The translations under genes were made by a program, and so were the position numbers. From Bradyrhizobium sp. cir1 (GTDB lineage Bacteria; Pseudomonadota; Alphaproteobacteria; Rhizobiales; Xanthobacteraceae): a stretch of 64,000 nucleotides of DNA. The stretch spans positions 62,001-126,000 of the forward strand of contig NZ_JACIHE010000020.1 in the NCBI RefSeq assembly GCF_014198245.1, written 5' to 3'. Below are positions 25,218 through 33,506 of this stretch, piece after piece; the stretch's first letter is position 1; each line of letters opens with the position of its first letter. A model generated the notes under the pieces. That model searched no databases. It saw nothing but the letters and a program-made list of their open reading frames with translations, and was not told the DNA's origin.

Positions 25218-26693
25218 ATGACAAACAACTATATTGCTGGCGAATGGCTTCCCGCCGCGGAGGCGTCGCCGAATATCAACCCGTCCAATACCAACGATGT
25301 TGTGGGCGATTATGCCCGCGCCTCGGCTGCTGAGACTGAGCGCGCGATAGCCGCCGCTTGCGATGCGTTTCCGGCTTGGTCGCGCTCCACCATCCAGACG
25401 CGGCATGACATTCTGAAGGCGATTGGCGACGAGATCCTCGCTCGCAAGGACGAACTCGGCCGCCTGCTCTCGCGCGAGGAGGGCAAGACCTTGCCAGAAG
25501 GCATCAGTGAGGTCGCGCGCGCCGGACAGATCTTCCAATTCTTTGCTGGCGAGTGCCTCCGGATGGCGGGCGAGAAGCTGCCATCCGTACGGCCGTCCAT
25601 CGATGTAGAGATCACCCGCGAGCCCGTTGGCGTCATCGGGTTGATCACGCCCTGGAACTTTCCGATTGCAATTCCAGCCTGGAAGATCGCGCCAGCACTT
25701 GCTTACGGCAACACGGTCGTGTTCAAGCCTGCCGAGCTCGTCCCGGGTTCGGCTCATGCGCTCGCCGAGATCATCGTCCGTGCCGGAGTGCCGGCAGGTG
25801 TATTCAACCTCGTCATGGGCCTGGGCTCAGTGGTTGGTGAGGCCATGCTCAACAGCTCAAAGGTGTCGGCCATCTCCTTTACCGGCTCAGTGCCGACGGG
25901 GCGCAAGATCGCCCTGGCCTGCATCACCTCTGAACCGATGAAGAAGCTTCAACTCGAGATGGGCGGCAAGAACCCCATGGTGGTCCTTGATGATGCCGAT
26001 CTCTCGCTCGCAGTGGAATGCGCAGTGAACAGCGCCTTCTTCTCGACCGGCCAACGCTGCACGGCTTCGTCGCGGCTGATCGTCACAGATGGCGTTCACG
26101 ATCGCTTCGTAGGCGCCCTGCAAGAGCGGATGCAGGGGCTTGTCATTGACGATGCCTTGAAAGCCGGGACGCTTATCGGCCCGGTCGTCGACGAGAGCCA
26201 ACTCGAACAGGACCTGGGGTATATTAGCATAGGCAAAGCGGAAGGCGCAAAGCTGGTTGCCGGGGGCGAGCGCCTGAAACGCGAGGTACCCGGCTTCTAT
26301 CTAGCGCCCGCGCTGCTCACGGAAGTGAGCAATGAGATGCGTGTGGCGCGCGAGGAGATTTTCGGGCCAGTCGCTACCGTGATCCGGGCGAGGGACTACG
26401 ACGAGGCGCTTGCACTGGCCAACGATACGCCGTTCGGCCTGTCTTCGGGCATCTGCACCACCAGCCTGAAATACGCTACCCACTTCAAACGCAATGCAGA
26501 GGCCGGCATGGTGATGGTGAATCTGCCGACGGCCGGCGTGGACTACCACGTGCCATTCGGCGGCCGCAAAGGCTCCAGCTATGGCCCGCGCGAGCAGGGC
26601 CGCTACGCACAGGAGTTCTATACCACGGTGAAAACCGCATACACTTTCGACGGCAACGGTCCTTACGTGCCCAAGACTAAGTTGGCGTCGTGA
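25218..26693 (+). CDS. Alpha-ketoglutarate semialdehyde dehydrogenase-like aldehyde dehydrogenase
   Basis: A 491-residue aldehyde dehydrogenase of normal length. Visible active-site parts are TPWNFPIAIPAWK (~150), SFTGSVPTGRKI (NAD-binding), the general base in LEMGGKNPM (~250) and the catalytic Cys in FSTGQRCTASS (~285), then EIFGPVATVI. The pairing with the KDA dehydratase just upstream suggests oxidation of 2,5-dioxopentanoate to 2-oxoglutarate. It would finish the route from a C5 sugar acid, or from uronic or hexaric acids that enter through a similar intermediate. Confidence 0.88.
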   Translation: MTNNYIAGEWLPAAEASPNINPSNTNDVVGDYARASAAETERAIAAACDAFPAWSRSTIQTRHDILKAIGDEILARKDELGRLLSREEGKTLPEGISEVARAGQIFQFFAGECLRMAGEKLPSVRPSIDVEITREPVGVIGLITPWNFPIAIPAWKIAPALAYGNTVVFKPAELVPGSAHALAEIIVRAGVPAGVFNLVMGLGSVVGEAMLNSSKVSAISFTGSVPTGRKIALACITSEPMKKLQLEMGGKNPMVVLDDADLSLAVECAVNSAFFSTGQRCTASSRLIVTDGVHDRFVGALQERMQGLVIDDALKAGTLIGPVVDESQLEQDLGYISIGKAEGAKLVAGGERLKREVPGFYLAPALLTEVSNEMRVAREEIFGPVATVIRARDYDEALALANDTPFGLSSGICTTSLKYATHFKRNAEAGMVMVNLPTAGVDYHVPFGGRKGSSYGPREQGRYAQEFYTTVKTAYTFDGNGPYVPKTKLAS

Positions 26694-26984
26694 GTGCCGT
26701 AAGCCGCAGATTCCCGTTTCGCGCTGATCAAATCACGTCGGAGGCAGGCATTTGAGTGGCCGGCTGGCTCGAACCTCTTTCAACAGTTACCCTTCGCGAG
26801 GAAGATTTCGCGCAACTCTGCAGTGCTTGGAATCCTCCGATGCGCCGGTTCATCCCTCTCCCTCCTCGAGCTGTGAAGCTCATTATGGTGGCCGGTCAAG
26901 GCGCTGGGGAGATCTTGCGCCTGCATGTCCACAAGTGGGGAGCGCCGGAGAGAACTACACAACGAACCACCTTAAGAGGCTACA
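26694..26984. other. Intergenic region after the aldehyde dehydrogenase
   Basis: About 290 bases between convergent genes. No convincing gene or terminator hairpin was seen. Confidence 0.4.
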
Positions 26985-27781
26985 TCAGCTCAATCTCTCA
27001 AAGATGACGTTCAGATCGGTGATGGCAGCAAGACGGTACGCTCTGCTCTCCATCAGATCTATCATGCGAGCCGTGTTGCCCCCGAGAAAATGCTCACTTG
27101 GCTCGCATTGGATCACAGCAGGTTTGATGCGCTCGTGGTCGATGGCCTTGACGAGATCGTAGTCTAATCCTTCGCAATCGATCGACAAGAAATCGATCTT
27201 GTTTGCATACGGAGTCAGTAGCTCGTTGATGCCGACAGCGCTCACCTCGATATGCTCTCGGACTCCTCCTAGGCCGTCGAAGTCTCCGAAGCTCTTGATA
27301 TGTGCTTCATTCAGAGAAGACAACTCATGCGCGTTTCCGATGAAAAGGGTGGCAGACGCCCGCGGAGTCGGCAGGACAACGGACGGCACGAGAACGTCCC
27401 TCGGACGCACTGTCCGGATCAGCGCTCCCAATTCGGGATTTGGTTCGACCAGAACACCTCGCGCCCCTCTCTGATACATAAGATAGGTATTCGAGGTGGA
27501 GATGGGGTGATGGGGTGATTGGCGCCGATCTCGACATAGAACACGCTCTCCCAAGATCTTTGGTTCTTGCAAAGATTCGCAGCCAAGATTCCTTCCAAAA
27601 TAACGTCTTCTCCGGCTTGGGCGTAGCTAACTGGAGCGAAGTGCTTGATCCGAGAATTGGGAAGATTGAACCTGGCGACTTCCCGGTTTATGCACTCGTT
27701 TTCAAACTCGGAAAACATGAACTTGACCTCCAAATGTAAGCCGTTAAAGATAGCTGTCGCATCGTAGTCGTCCGGCGGCAA
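26985..27781 (-). pseudogene. FkbM-family methyltransferase interrupted by an 8-bp duplication
   Basis: The first part (from ATG 27781, or ATG 27718, MFSEFENE) reads SYAQAGEDVILEGIL and FYVEIGANHPI, the FkbM SAM-binding start. The second part, in another frame, reads STSNTYLMYQRGARGVLVEP, then FLSIDCEGLDYDLVKAID and PAVIQCEP, the usual FkbM continuation. The two halves fit together perfectly if one copy of the tandem 8-mer ATGGGGTG at 27502-27517 is removed. FkbM enzymes O-methylate sugars or hydroxyl groups (some methylate Nod-factor fucose). With the duplication the protein stops early, so it is broken, or could switch on again by losing one copy. It lies downstream of the PurF-like gene on the same strand. 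Confidence 0.85.
27502..27517. repeat. Tandem duplication of an 8-mer in the FkbM gene
   Basis: ATGGGGTG occurs twice in direct tandem. Removing one copy restores a continuous FkbM frame, so the duplication is the cause of the frameshift. Confidence 0.85.
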
Positions 27782-27996
27782 CTGACGTTGCTGGCAGTTG
27801 ACATCCTTGACGGAGCCGCCTGCCGTTTATCAAAACTTTTCTTGTGTCTGGGCAGCCGTCGATAGAACATGCCGCGGCTCTTTGTATGGGCCACTCGCCG
27901 GCTTCATGGCCAGGTTAAAGCTGAGCCGCAGCTCATGCCCGCCGGGCGTCGCTAACTATGAGCCAACTGATGTCGACCGTGATTCCAAGGCCGAAA

Positions 27997-29553
27997 CTAA
28001 GGGAGATCGGCTATCAGTTCACGGAAGTTCCTATCCGCGCGCTTCTGTCCCGCAGGGGTTGGCATCTCGAATGTAAACGGTGACAGATCGAAGCCGTCGT
28101 GGCTGGGCAGCATGGCTTCTAGAACCGGAAACGGCAGATATGTTATGGTGGCTGCGTTGATGAATGCGGCAATATTAGACTCGATAATTTTGAGAATTTT
28201 CGGCTCCATCTTGTGAAAGCGAAGGCTTTGCTTGCGCTCTTCGGGCGGCAATCGCTTCCATATCCGCCAGAATGCCAACTCTTCTAAAGTGTCGATGCCC
28301 ACGCCGTAGTAGTTCGGCGCCACTATTGGTGGCGAACCGATCGCCCAATGTACGGCCTTTGCCCCAGCGGCAAGCAACAATTTCGTGACAGCCTGACTGG
28401 TATCACCACGAATGAGAGCCTCGTCGACAATTACTATCGTGCTTTCCGCAAGGCTGGTTTGCTGCACCAGGTACTTTTGGGCAATGCGGGATTCTCGCTC
28501 GCTGGGTGCTCCAATGAGAGTTCGCTGGAGAAATTGTGTCGCGACGACTTCCTGACGGCGGGCTAACACGCCGTGCTCGGCGAGTGATGCAAATAGCCCA
28601 TCGGCGTACGGCCCCCCCGTATGAGGCATGGAGGACACGATTGCTGGCGTGGAGTCTGGTGCTCCTTGCAGCCGCTTCGCAACCAGGCCGCCGAGAGCGA
28701 CTCCGATCTTGTAACGAGTTTCTCGATGTGTTTGGCCTTCGATAGATGTGTTCGGATTTCCCAAGTAAAGAGTTTCGTAGGCGCAGAGTTTGGCCTTGTG
28801 TCGTCCAGTTCTCAGGGGATGATCAACGCAGTGCCCCTTTTTCCCGTCTACAAACTTGATGTGGCCCGGTAAGAGCTGCTGCCCCTTACCCTCTAGTCGG
28901 ACAAAGGCACAATTTTCTGAAGCAAATAGCAAGAAGCCGTCATCTGTTTGCATAAATTCCAATGGCCGCAAACCAAATCGATTACGGTATGCGACCAGAT
29001 TTCCTTCTCTGTCTAGGAGAAGCACGCTGATAGCGCCATCGATTCGATCATCAATGTCGCGAAAGAGCTTTTCATAGCTGACTGGCAGATTTTTTCGCCA
29101 ATATTCTCTTTCGCAAGAGACTTCAATCCAATTGAGCAAGAGTTCAGCATCTGTGCTGCCGTCCAGTCTATAGCCGTCACCCAGCAATTCTCTCCTAAGT
29201 TCACTGGAATTGATCACAGCTCCATCTAAAGAAATCGCGAAATTGCGGCTAGCGCTCTCAGTAGTGCAGATCGGCCAAACGTCGCCGGTGCCGCTGCCTC
29301 GGCTATGAATCTGTGCGATTGCAACATGGGGCCTAAACCTCAAATTCTGTTCAACGTGTTCAATCCGAACTGAGCCGCATGAAAGGCCGACCGCTTTTGC
29401 ATATCGAATACCTTCCTTGTGCATGAAAGCTGCAACGCTCACTCCCGCCTGCCCACGAAGCGCAAGTTTCGGAAGCATGTACTGCAGCTGATCATAAACC
29501 GTCGCCGGTGGCTTGCTCGAAGAGCATAGAAACGCTGCAGCAACACCGGACAC
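27997..29553 (-). CDS. PurF-like glutamine amidotransferase/phosphoribosyltransferase with Cys-to-Ser at the N-terminus
   Basis: A 518-residue relative of amidophosphoribosyltransferase. The class II amidotransferase half is complete: LRGQAGVSVAAF (~33), HSRGSGTGD (~83), DGAVINSSELRREL (~110), STDAELLLNWI (~133), RNRFGLRPLEF (~191), ASENCAF (~211). The phosphoribosyltransferase half has SSMPHTGGPYADGLF (~308), TQFLQRTLIG (~340) and the PRPP loop IVIVDEALIRGDTS (~373). The start is GTG 29553, aligning with Met1 of PurF, but codon 2 is TCC (Ser) where PurF has the nucleophilic Cys. Glutamine hydrolysis should thus be lost or altered; the enzyme may use free ammonia or another amine. It is a divergent paralogue, not the housekeeping purF. 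A second, damaged copy is at 30695-31664. Confidence 0.82.
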   Translation of the reverse strand: MSGVAAAFLCSSSKPPATVYDQLQYMLPKLALRGQAGVSVAAFMHKEGIRYAKAVGLSCGSVRIEHVEQNLRFRPHVAIAQIHSRGSGTGDVWPICTTESASRNFAISLDGAVINSSELRRELLGDGYRLDGSTDAELLLNWIEVSCEREYWRKNLPVSYEKLFRDIDDRIDGAISVLLLDREGNLVAYRNRFGLRPLEFMQTDDGFLLFASENCAFVRLEGKGQQLLPGHIKFVDGKKGHCVDHPLRTGRHKAKLCAYETLYLGNPNTSIEGQTHRETRYKIGVALGGLVAKRLQGAPDSTPAIVSSMPHTGGPYADGLFASLAEHGVLARRQEVVATQFLQRTLIGAPSERESRIAQKYLVQQTSLAESTIVIVDEALIRGDTSQAVTKLLLAAGAKAVHWAIGSPPIVAPNYYGVGIDTLEELAFWRIWKRLPPEERKQSLRFHKMEPKILKIIESNIAAFINAATITYLPFPVLEAMLPSHDGFDLSPFTFEMPTPAGQKRADRNFRELIADLP

Positions 29554-30694
29554 GCTCTTAGTTCCCCTCGCTTTAAATTTCCGACGCCCCCCGGTCCGCC
29601 CCAGGTGGACGCATCAAACCGCGAACATGCGAGGAGTCCGGTTCGTCGCTCTTTAAGCAAGCGCCGTACCAGCCATAAATCGCTGCGATTCAAGTGACTA
29701 AAATCGAAAGATTTAGGCGGTTCGTTTGGAAAGGAGGATTTCGTCTAGTTCAATCCTGGACAGGTTGTCGGAAACCTGACGCGTTGGGTACAAAAAAGAG
29801 CCAAGCTTGAATGATGGTTCTCTTGTCTTATGCTAGCCCGTGATCCAGCTGAAGTCGTAACCGCGATCGTAGGCAGCGCTACGATATTTGGAGTCTGCGC
29901 GCCGCACCCCATCGGTCATGCCCAGTCTCACTGTTTCTACCCACGGCGAGTTTTTCCCTTCCATTGTTCGGCAAAGCGCACAGCCTCGAATCAGGCCAGA
30001 AAGGACTCTTGCACGCTCATTAAAGTTGAGCGGGAAACTGACCGGGCAACAAAGCGTCGCTTTCTTCAAGACAGTTGATGAGGACCTGAAATGCCGCAAC
30101 CATTGCGGCTCCGTAAGCCGCAGTCACCTCGCCTTCGAGTGAAAGCTTCTTTGGCCGCGCGCGCAGCGACGAGCCGTTGAAGGTGACATATTGCAGTTGC
30201 TGACCACACTGAAGGTGCATCGTCATGCGCTGGTCCGCGCAAGCGACACGGTGCGTCATGGCCAAGATGCATGGTCCTGATCAATCACCAGCGTTAGTAG
30301 TTGATCAGGCGAGCGTCGAACGCCACGCTCTGGCCTGCTTAGCGCCCTTTTTCCTAGTCTGGTCATCCTTAAGCCCCGCTTTGGTGGCTGGGCTGGACGC
30401 AAAGTGGAAGACATGAGTGAAAAAATCAGAAGGCTTTCGCCGACTTTAAGCCCAGGTACCTGCTCGCTGCCGTGTGACGCTTTTCGCACATGGTCGTAGC
30501 ATCCTGAACATCGCGGGGGCTTAAACGACGCACAATACCCACCCGATGGTTAGAATGGCCTGCCTCCCAACTCTCCTCGCTCCGGAAATGCCAGCCGGCA
30601 TATGCAAAGGGCTGGTACGACGCTTGCTTAAGAATGAAGCGAAGTGCCAACGAGGCGCCCTGCCAGAGCGACTCCTTAACAAGTGGGTGACTGT
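29554..30694. other. Divergent intergenic region between the two PurF-like copies
   Basis: About 1.1 kb. No gene is certain. A minus-strand frame at 30020-30265 contains SLRARPKKLSLEGEVTAAYG and another at 29833-30099 reads FPLNFNERARVLSGLIRG; a minus frame ending at 30426 holds SLWQGASLALRFILKQASY. They may be pieces of decayed genes but I recognise no family. The region must hold promoters for the minus arm (PurF-like, FkbM) and for the plus arm (PurF-like remnant, HAD, dehydrogenase). Confidence 0.35.
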
Positions 30695-31664
30695 ATGTGC
30701 GCTCTCGCCGGTGCGTTTCTATGCGCTTCAAGCGAACCATCGCCGCGTATCGTTGACCTGCTGAACAAAATGACTCCGACACTTGCACTTTGTGGGCAAG
30801 CGGGTGTCGTCGCCGGCGTTGACCATGCCCTGCACTGCGGAGGACGTAAGGCGAAGCTCTGCGCCTACCAAGCTCTCTATTTGGGACGTCCAAACACGTC
30901 GGTCGAGGGTCATTCACACCGCCAAAGCCGTTACAACATCGGGCTCTCTTTGGGGAGAGTCGTTGCGGAGCGGCTTCAAGCAGAGCCACTCTTGATGCCG
31001 CCAATCGTGTCCTCCATGCCAAATACTTGGGGGCCGTACGCCGATGGCCTGTTTGACATCTCTCGCCGAACAGGGCGTGCTTGCCGTGCGTATTGACGTA
31101 GTAGCAACGCAATTTCTTGAGCGAACGCTCCTCGGCAGAACCGGCGCCCGGCAATTTCGCATTGCCCGGAAGTATCGAGTGTCGGAACCCGCCGCAGCTG
31201 AACGGACCGTAAGAGTTGTCGACGAAGCCCTCGTTCGAGGCGATACCAGCCAAGCCGTCACAACGATGCTCCTTGCCGCTGGAGCCGAAGCCGTACATTG
31301 GGCGATTGGTTCTCCCCCCATAGTTGCGCCAAACTACTACGGCGCGGATATTGATACGCTAGATCAGCTCGCATTCTGGCAGGCATTGAAGCGGCTGCCG
31401 TCCAAACTGCGCGCCCAATGCGTTCGCTTCCACAAGATGGAGCCGCCAGCGCCCAGACTCCTTGAGGGCAACATTGCCACGGCGATCCAAGCAGCATCGA
31501 TAATTCATGTGCCCTTCCGCGCCGTTGTATCCGTATTAGCCAACAGGCCAGAGGACATCGATCTCTCACCTTTCACGTTCGACATGCCGCCCCCGCTGGA
31601 CGGCAGCGCGCCGGTAGACACTTGGAAGCGTTGCTGGCCGCTCTTCCTGTCAATGCCCGTTTGA
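30695..31664 (+). pseudogene. Second PurF-like gene, glutaminase domain deleted and frameshifted
   Basis: It starts ATG-TGC (MCALAGAFLCASSEP), with the catalytic Cys2 kept, and follows the intact copy (27997-29553) up to ALCGQAGV. Then it jumps directly to VDHALHCGGRKAKLCAYQAL, the counterpart of about residue 243 of the intact copy: some 200 residues of the amidotransferase domain are missing. A further single-base insertion (near 31056, TTTGACATC for TTTGCATC) shifts the frame; beyond it the sequence continues TSLAEQGVLAVR, RTVRVVDEALVRGDTSQAV (PRPP loop) to the end. It is a dead gene, but the phosphoribosyltransferase part from about 31044 remains a long open frame. HAD and dehydrogenase genes follow tightly. 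Confidence 0.82.
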
Positions 31665-31674
31665 GGTCAAGATC

Positions 31675-32355
31675 ATGAAACCCGCTCTCGTATTCGACTG
31701 GAACGGAACACTGCTCGATGACACCTATGCGCTTCTCGAAACGACCAATGTCATTTTGGACCGCTTCGGTCGTCCGAGCATCGATATAAAGACCTTTCGA
31801 GATCGTTGTGATGTTCCCCTCTCTCGTCTCTATCATAGCCTTGGAATGTCGCAGGAGGAGGTCGAGGCAGTGGAGCGTGACGAGGGCGCACTGTTCCACG
31901 ACACATACGAGCCTCTTGCGGATAAGGCCGATTTGCGTGAGGGGGCGCGCAGAGTGATCGAGTTAGCGCGACGAGAATCCGCGCTACTCATCATCCTCAG
32001 CAACCACATAGTCGCGCCTCTGAAGTCCCAGCTGAGGAGACTTGGGGTGCATGACTACATTACCGACGTGCTCGCGTTTGAAAGCCGCGCCACGCAGTAC
32101 AAATCCATGAGCAAAGGCGAGCGACTTCGGCTCTATATGCACAGCCACAACCTGAAGCCGTCGTCCACCTTCATCATCGGCGACATGCCCGTCGAGACCG
32201 ATATTGCACGTGATCTCGGGCTGACAAGCATATCTATTACCGGAGGATTTGTTTCGACCTCCCGCCTGCAAGCTGCGCGTCCAGACTACACGATCAACAA
32301 CCATCACGAGCTGTTGCCCATCCTGCAAAGGCATGGCTTCTTTGCGGGGTGTTGA
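31675..32355 (+). CDS. HAD-superfamily phosphatase (phosphoglycolate phosphatase-like)
   Basis: A 226-residue HAD hydrolase. Motif I is DWNGTLLDD (nucleophile Asp8; Asn in place of the usual second Asp-flanking residue), motif II LSN (~104), the motif III lysine is probably in QYKSMSKGERL (~143) and motif IV is IGDMPVETDIA (~167). The helical cap between residues 20 and 90 suggests a small phosphate ester as substrate. It begins 10 bases after the PurF-like remnant and ends 3 bases before the dehydrogenase gene, so the three were one operon. It could dephosphorylate a ribosyl-phosphate product of the PurF-like enzyme; this is inference from position. Confidence 0.85.
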   Translation: MKPALVFDWNGTLLDDTYALLETTNVILDRFGRPSIDIKTFRDRCDVPLSRLYHSLGMSQEEVEAVERDEGALFHDTYEPLADKADLREGARRVIELARRESALLIILSNHIVAPLKSQLRRLGVHDYITDVLAFESRATQYKSMSKGERLRLYMHSHNLKPSSTFIIGDMPVETDIARDLGLTSISITGGFVSTSRLQAARPDYTINNHHELLPILQRHGFFAGC

Positions 32356-32358
32356 ATC

Positions 32359-33261
32359 ATGAGCAAGGGATCATCATTGAACGCTGCTCCCAAAACGATC
32401 AAGCAGAGCATAGGGCTTATCGGAGCGGGCCGCATGGGGACGGGTATAGGCATCAGCCTGCTGCGCCAGCAAAGCGAGCTCCACATCAAGGTCAACAAGA
32501 ACCGGCTCGGTGCTGACCGCCTGACAAGTGCTGGGGCCCGAGAGCATAAGTCGATCGCTGAGTTGGCGCAGCATGTGAGAGTGGTGGTGTTGTCGTTGCC
32601 GTCCAGTCGCGAAGTTGAGACGGTGTGCCTCGATCACGATGGGCTCTTTGCGCATATGTGCCAAGGAGGTTTGATCATTGATTGCACGACCTCGTATCCT
32701 GCCTCGACCGTTGCATTGGCTAAAAAGGCGCAAGGACGAGGTCTAAGCCTTATTGATGCTCCAGTGACACGAAGCCCTGAGCAAGCAGAGCTCGGCCTTC
32801 TCAATGCGATGGTTGGATCAGATGCAACACTCTTTCCCGTCGCCGAACGCATTCTTGCGGCGTTTTGCGAGACCGTGTTGCATGCTGGAGATGTCGGACA
32901 AGGCCACAAGCTCAAGCTTGTTTACAACAGCATGACGATGGGTATAGCGGCGGTTGCCGCTGAGGTTTGCCAATTGGCAGATAGTCTTCAGATTGATCTT
33001 GTAACGCTGCGCTCTTTGGTCAGTCGGGGTTCTACTAACAGTGGAATATTTCAAGCCTTCGCTGCCTTTTTGTTGGGAGAGAGACCAGACGCACTGGCAA
33101 TCTCAATTGCGAATGCTTCAAAGGATATCGATTGTGCTGTGCGCCTAGCGCGCGAGAGTGCGGTGTGCGTGCCGGTCCTGGATGCGGCAGCGCAGGAATT
33201 CAACCTCTCGGTGACCGCAGGCAAAGGTGAACTGACCCTACCACATTTAGCCCGGTCATAA
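32359..33261 (+). CDS. NAD(P)-dependent 3-hydroxyisobutyrate dehydrogenase-family oxidoreductase
   Basis: A 300-residue beta-hydroxyacid dehydrogenase. The Rossmann motif is GLIGAGRMGTGIG (~18). DCTTSYPASTVALA (~112) and DAPVTRSPEQAELG (~134) are the substrate-binding blocks, and the catalytic Lys lies in GHKLKLVYNSM (~184). Relatives reduce or oxidise 3-hydroxy acids such as hydroxyisobutyrate or tartronate semialdehyde. It closes the plus-strand operon with the HAD phosphatase. The substrate is unknown. Confidence 0.87.
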   Translation: MSKGSSLNAAPKTIKQSIGLIGAGRMGTGIGISLLRQQSELHIKVNKNRLGADRLTSAGAREHKSIAELAQHVRVVVLSLPSSREVETVCLDHDGLFAHMCQGGLIIDCTTSYPASTVALAKKAQGRGLSLIDAPVTRSPEQAELGLLNAMVGSDATLFPVAERILAAFCETVLHAGDVGQGHKLKLVYNSMTMGIAAVAAEVCQLADSLQIDLVTLRSLVSRGSTNSGIFQAFAAFLLGERPDALAISIANASKDIDCAVRLARESAVCVPVLDAAAQEFNLSVTAGKGELTLPHLARS

Positions 33262-33294
33262 ACGCTTGGATCGAGCGACACGGCCCTCGATGGC

Positions 33295-33308
33295 TGAAAT
33301 CGATTTCA
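33295..33308. promoter_or_regulatory. Operator of the second LacI-type regulator
   Basis: TGAAATCGATTTCA, a perfect 14-bp palindrome centred on CG, between the dehydrogenase gene and the LacI-type gene at 33507. The same palindrome occurs at 39318-39331 and, with one change, at 39472-39485. Likely autoregulation. Confidence 0.75.
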
Positions 33309-33506
33309 CACCTAGCTGTGCACGAACCGGCGTCAAGCGAATCAACCAACTTTCGAATGAGACTCGCCTCATCGCGTTTGATCTGCGCATGAGAGGGGCC
33401 ATAAATAGCGCGGATGGCCCGCATCCAGGGCTTGAGAACCTGGCGCTCCCGATGGTTTAACCCTTTTGAGGGGAGCCTCTCTGCTTCTCCTGGTTGACCA
33501 GAGCAA

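Noticed and set aside
30426..31298. Long minus-strand frame over the PurF-like remnant
   Set aside because: Most of it lies opposite the conserved PurF-like sequence, so it is a shadow. Its last ~80 codons (before 30690) look protein-like but match nothing I know.
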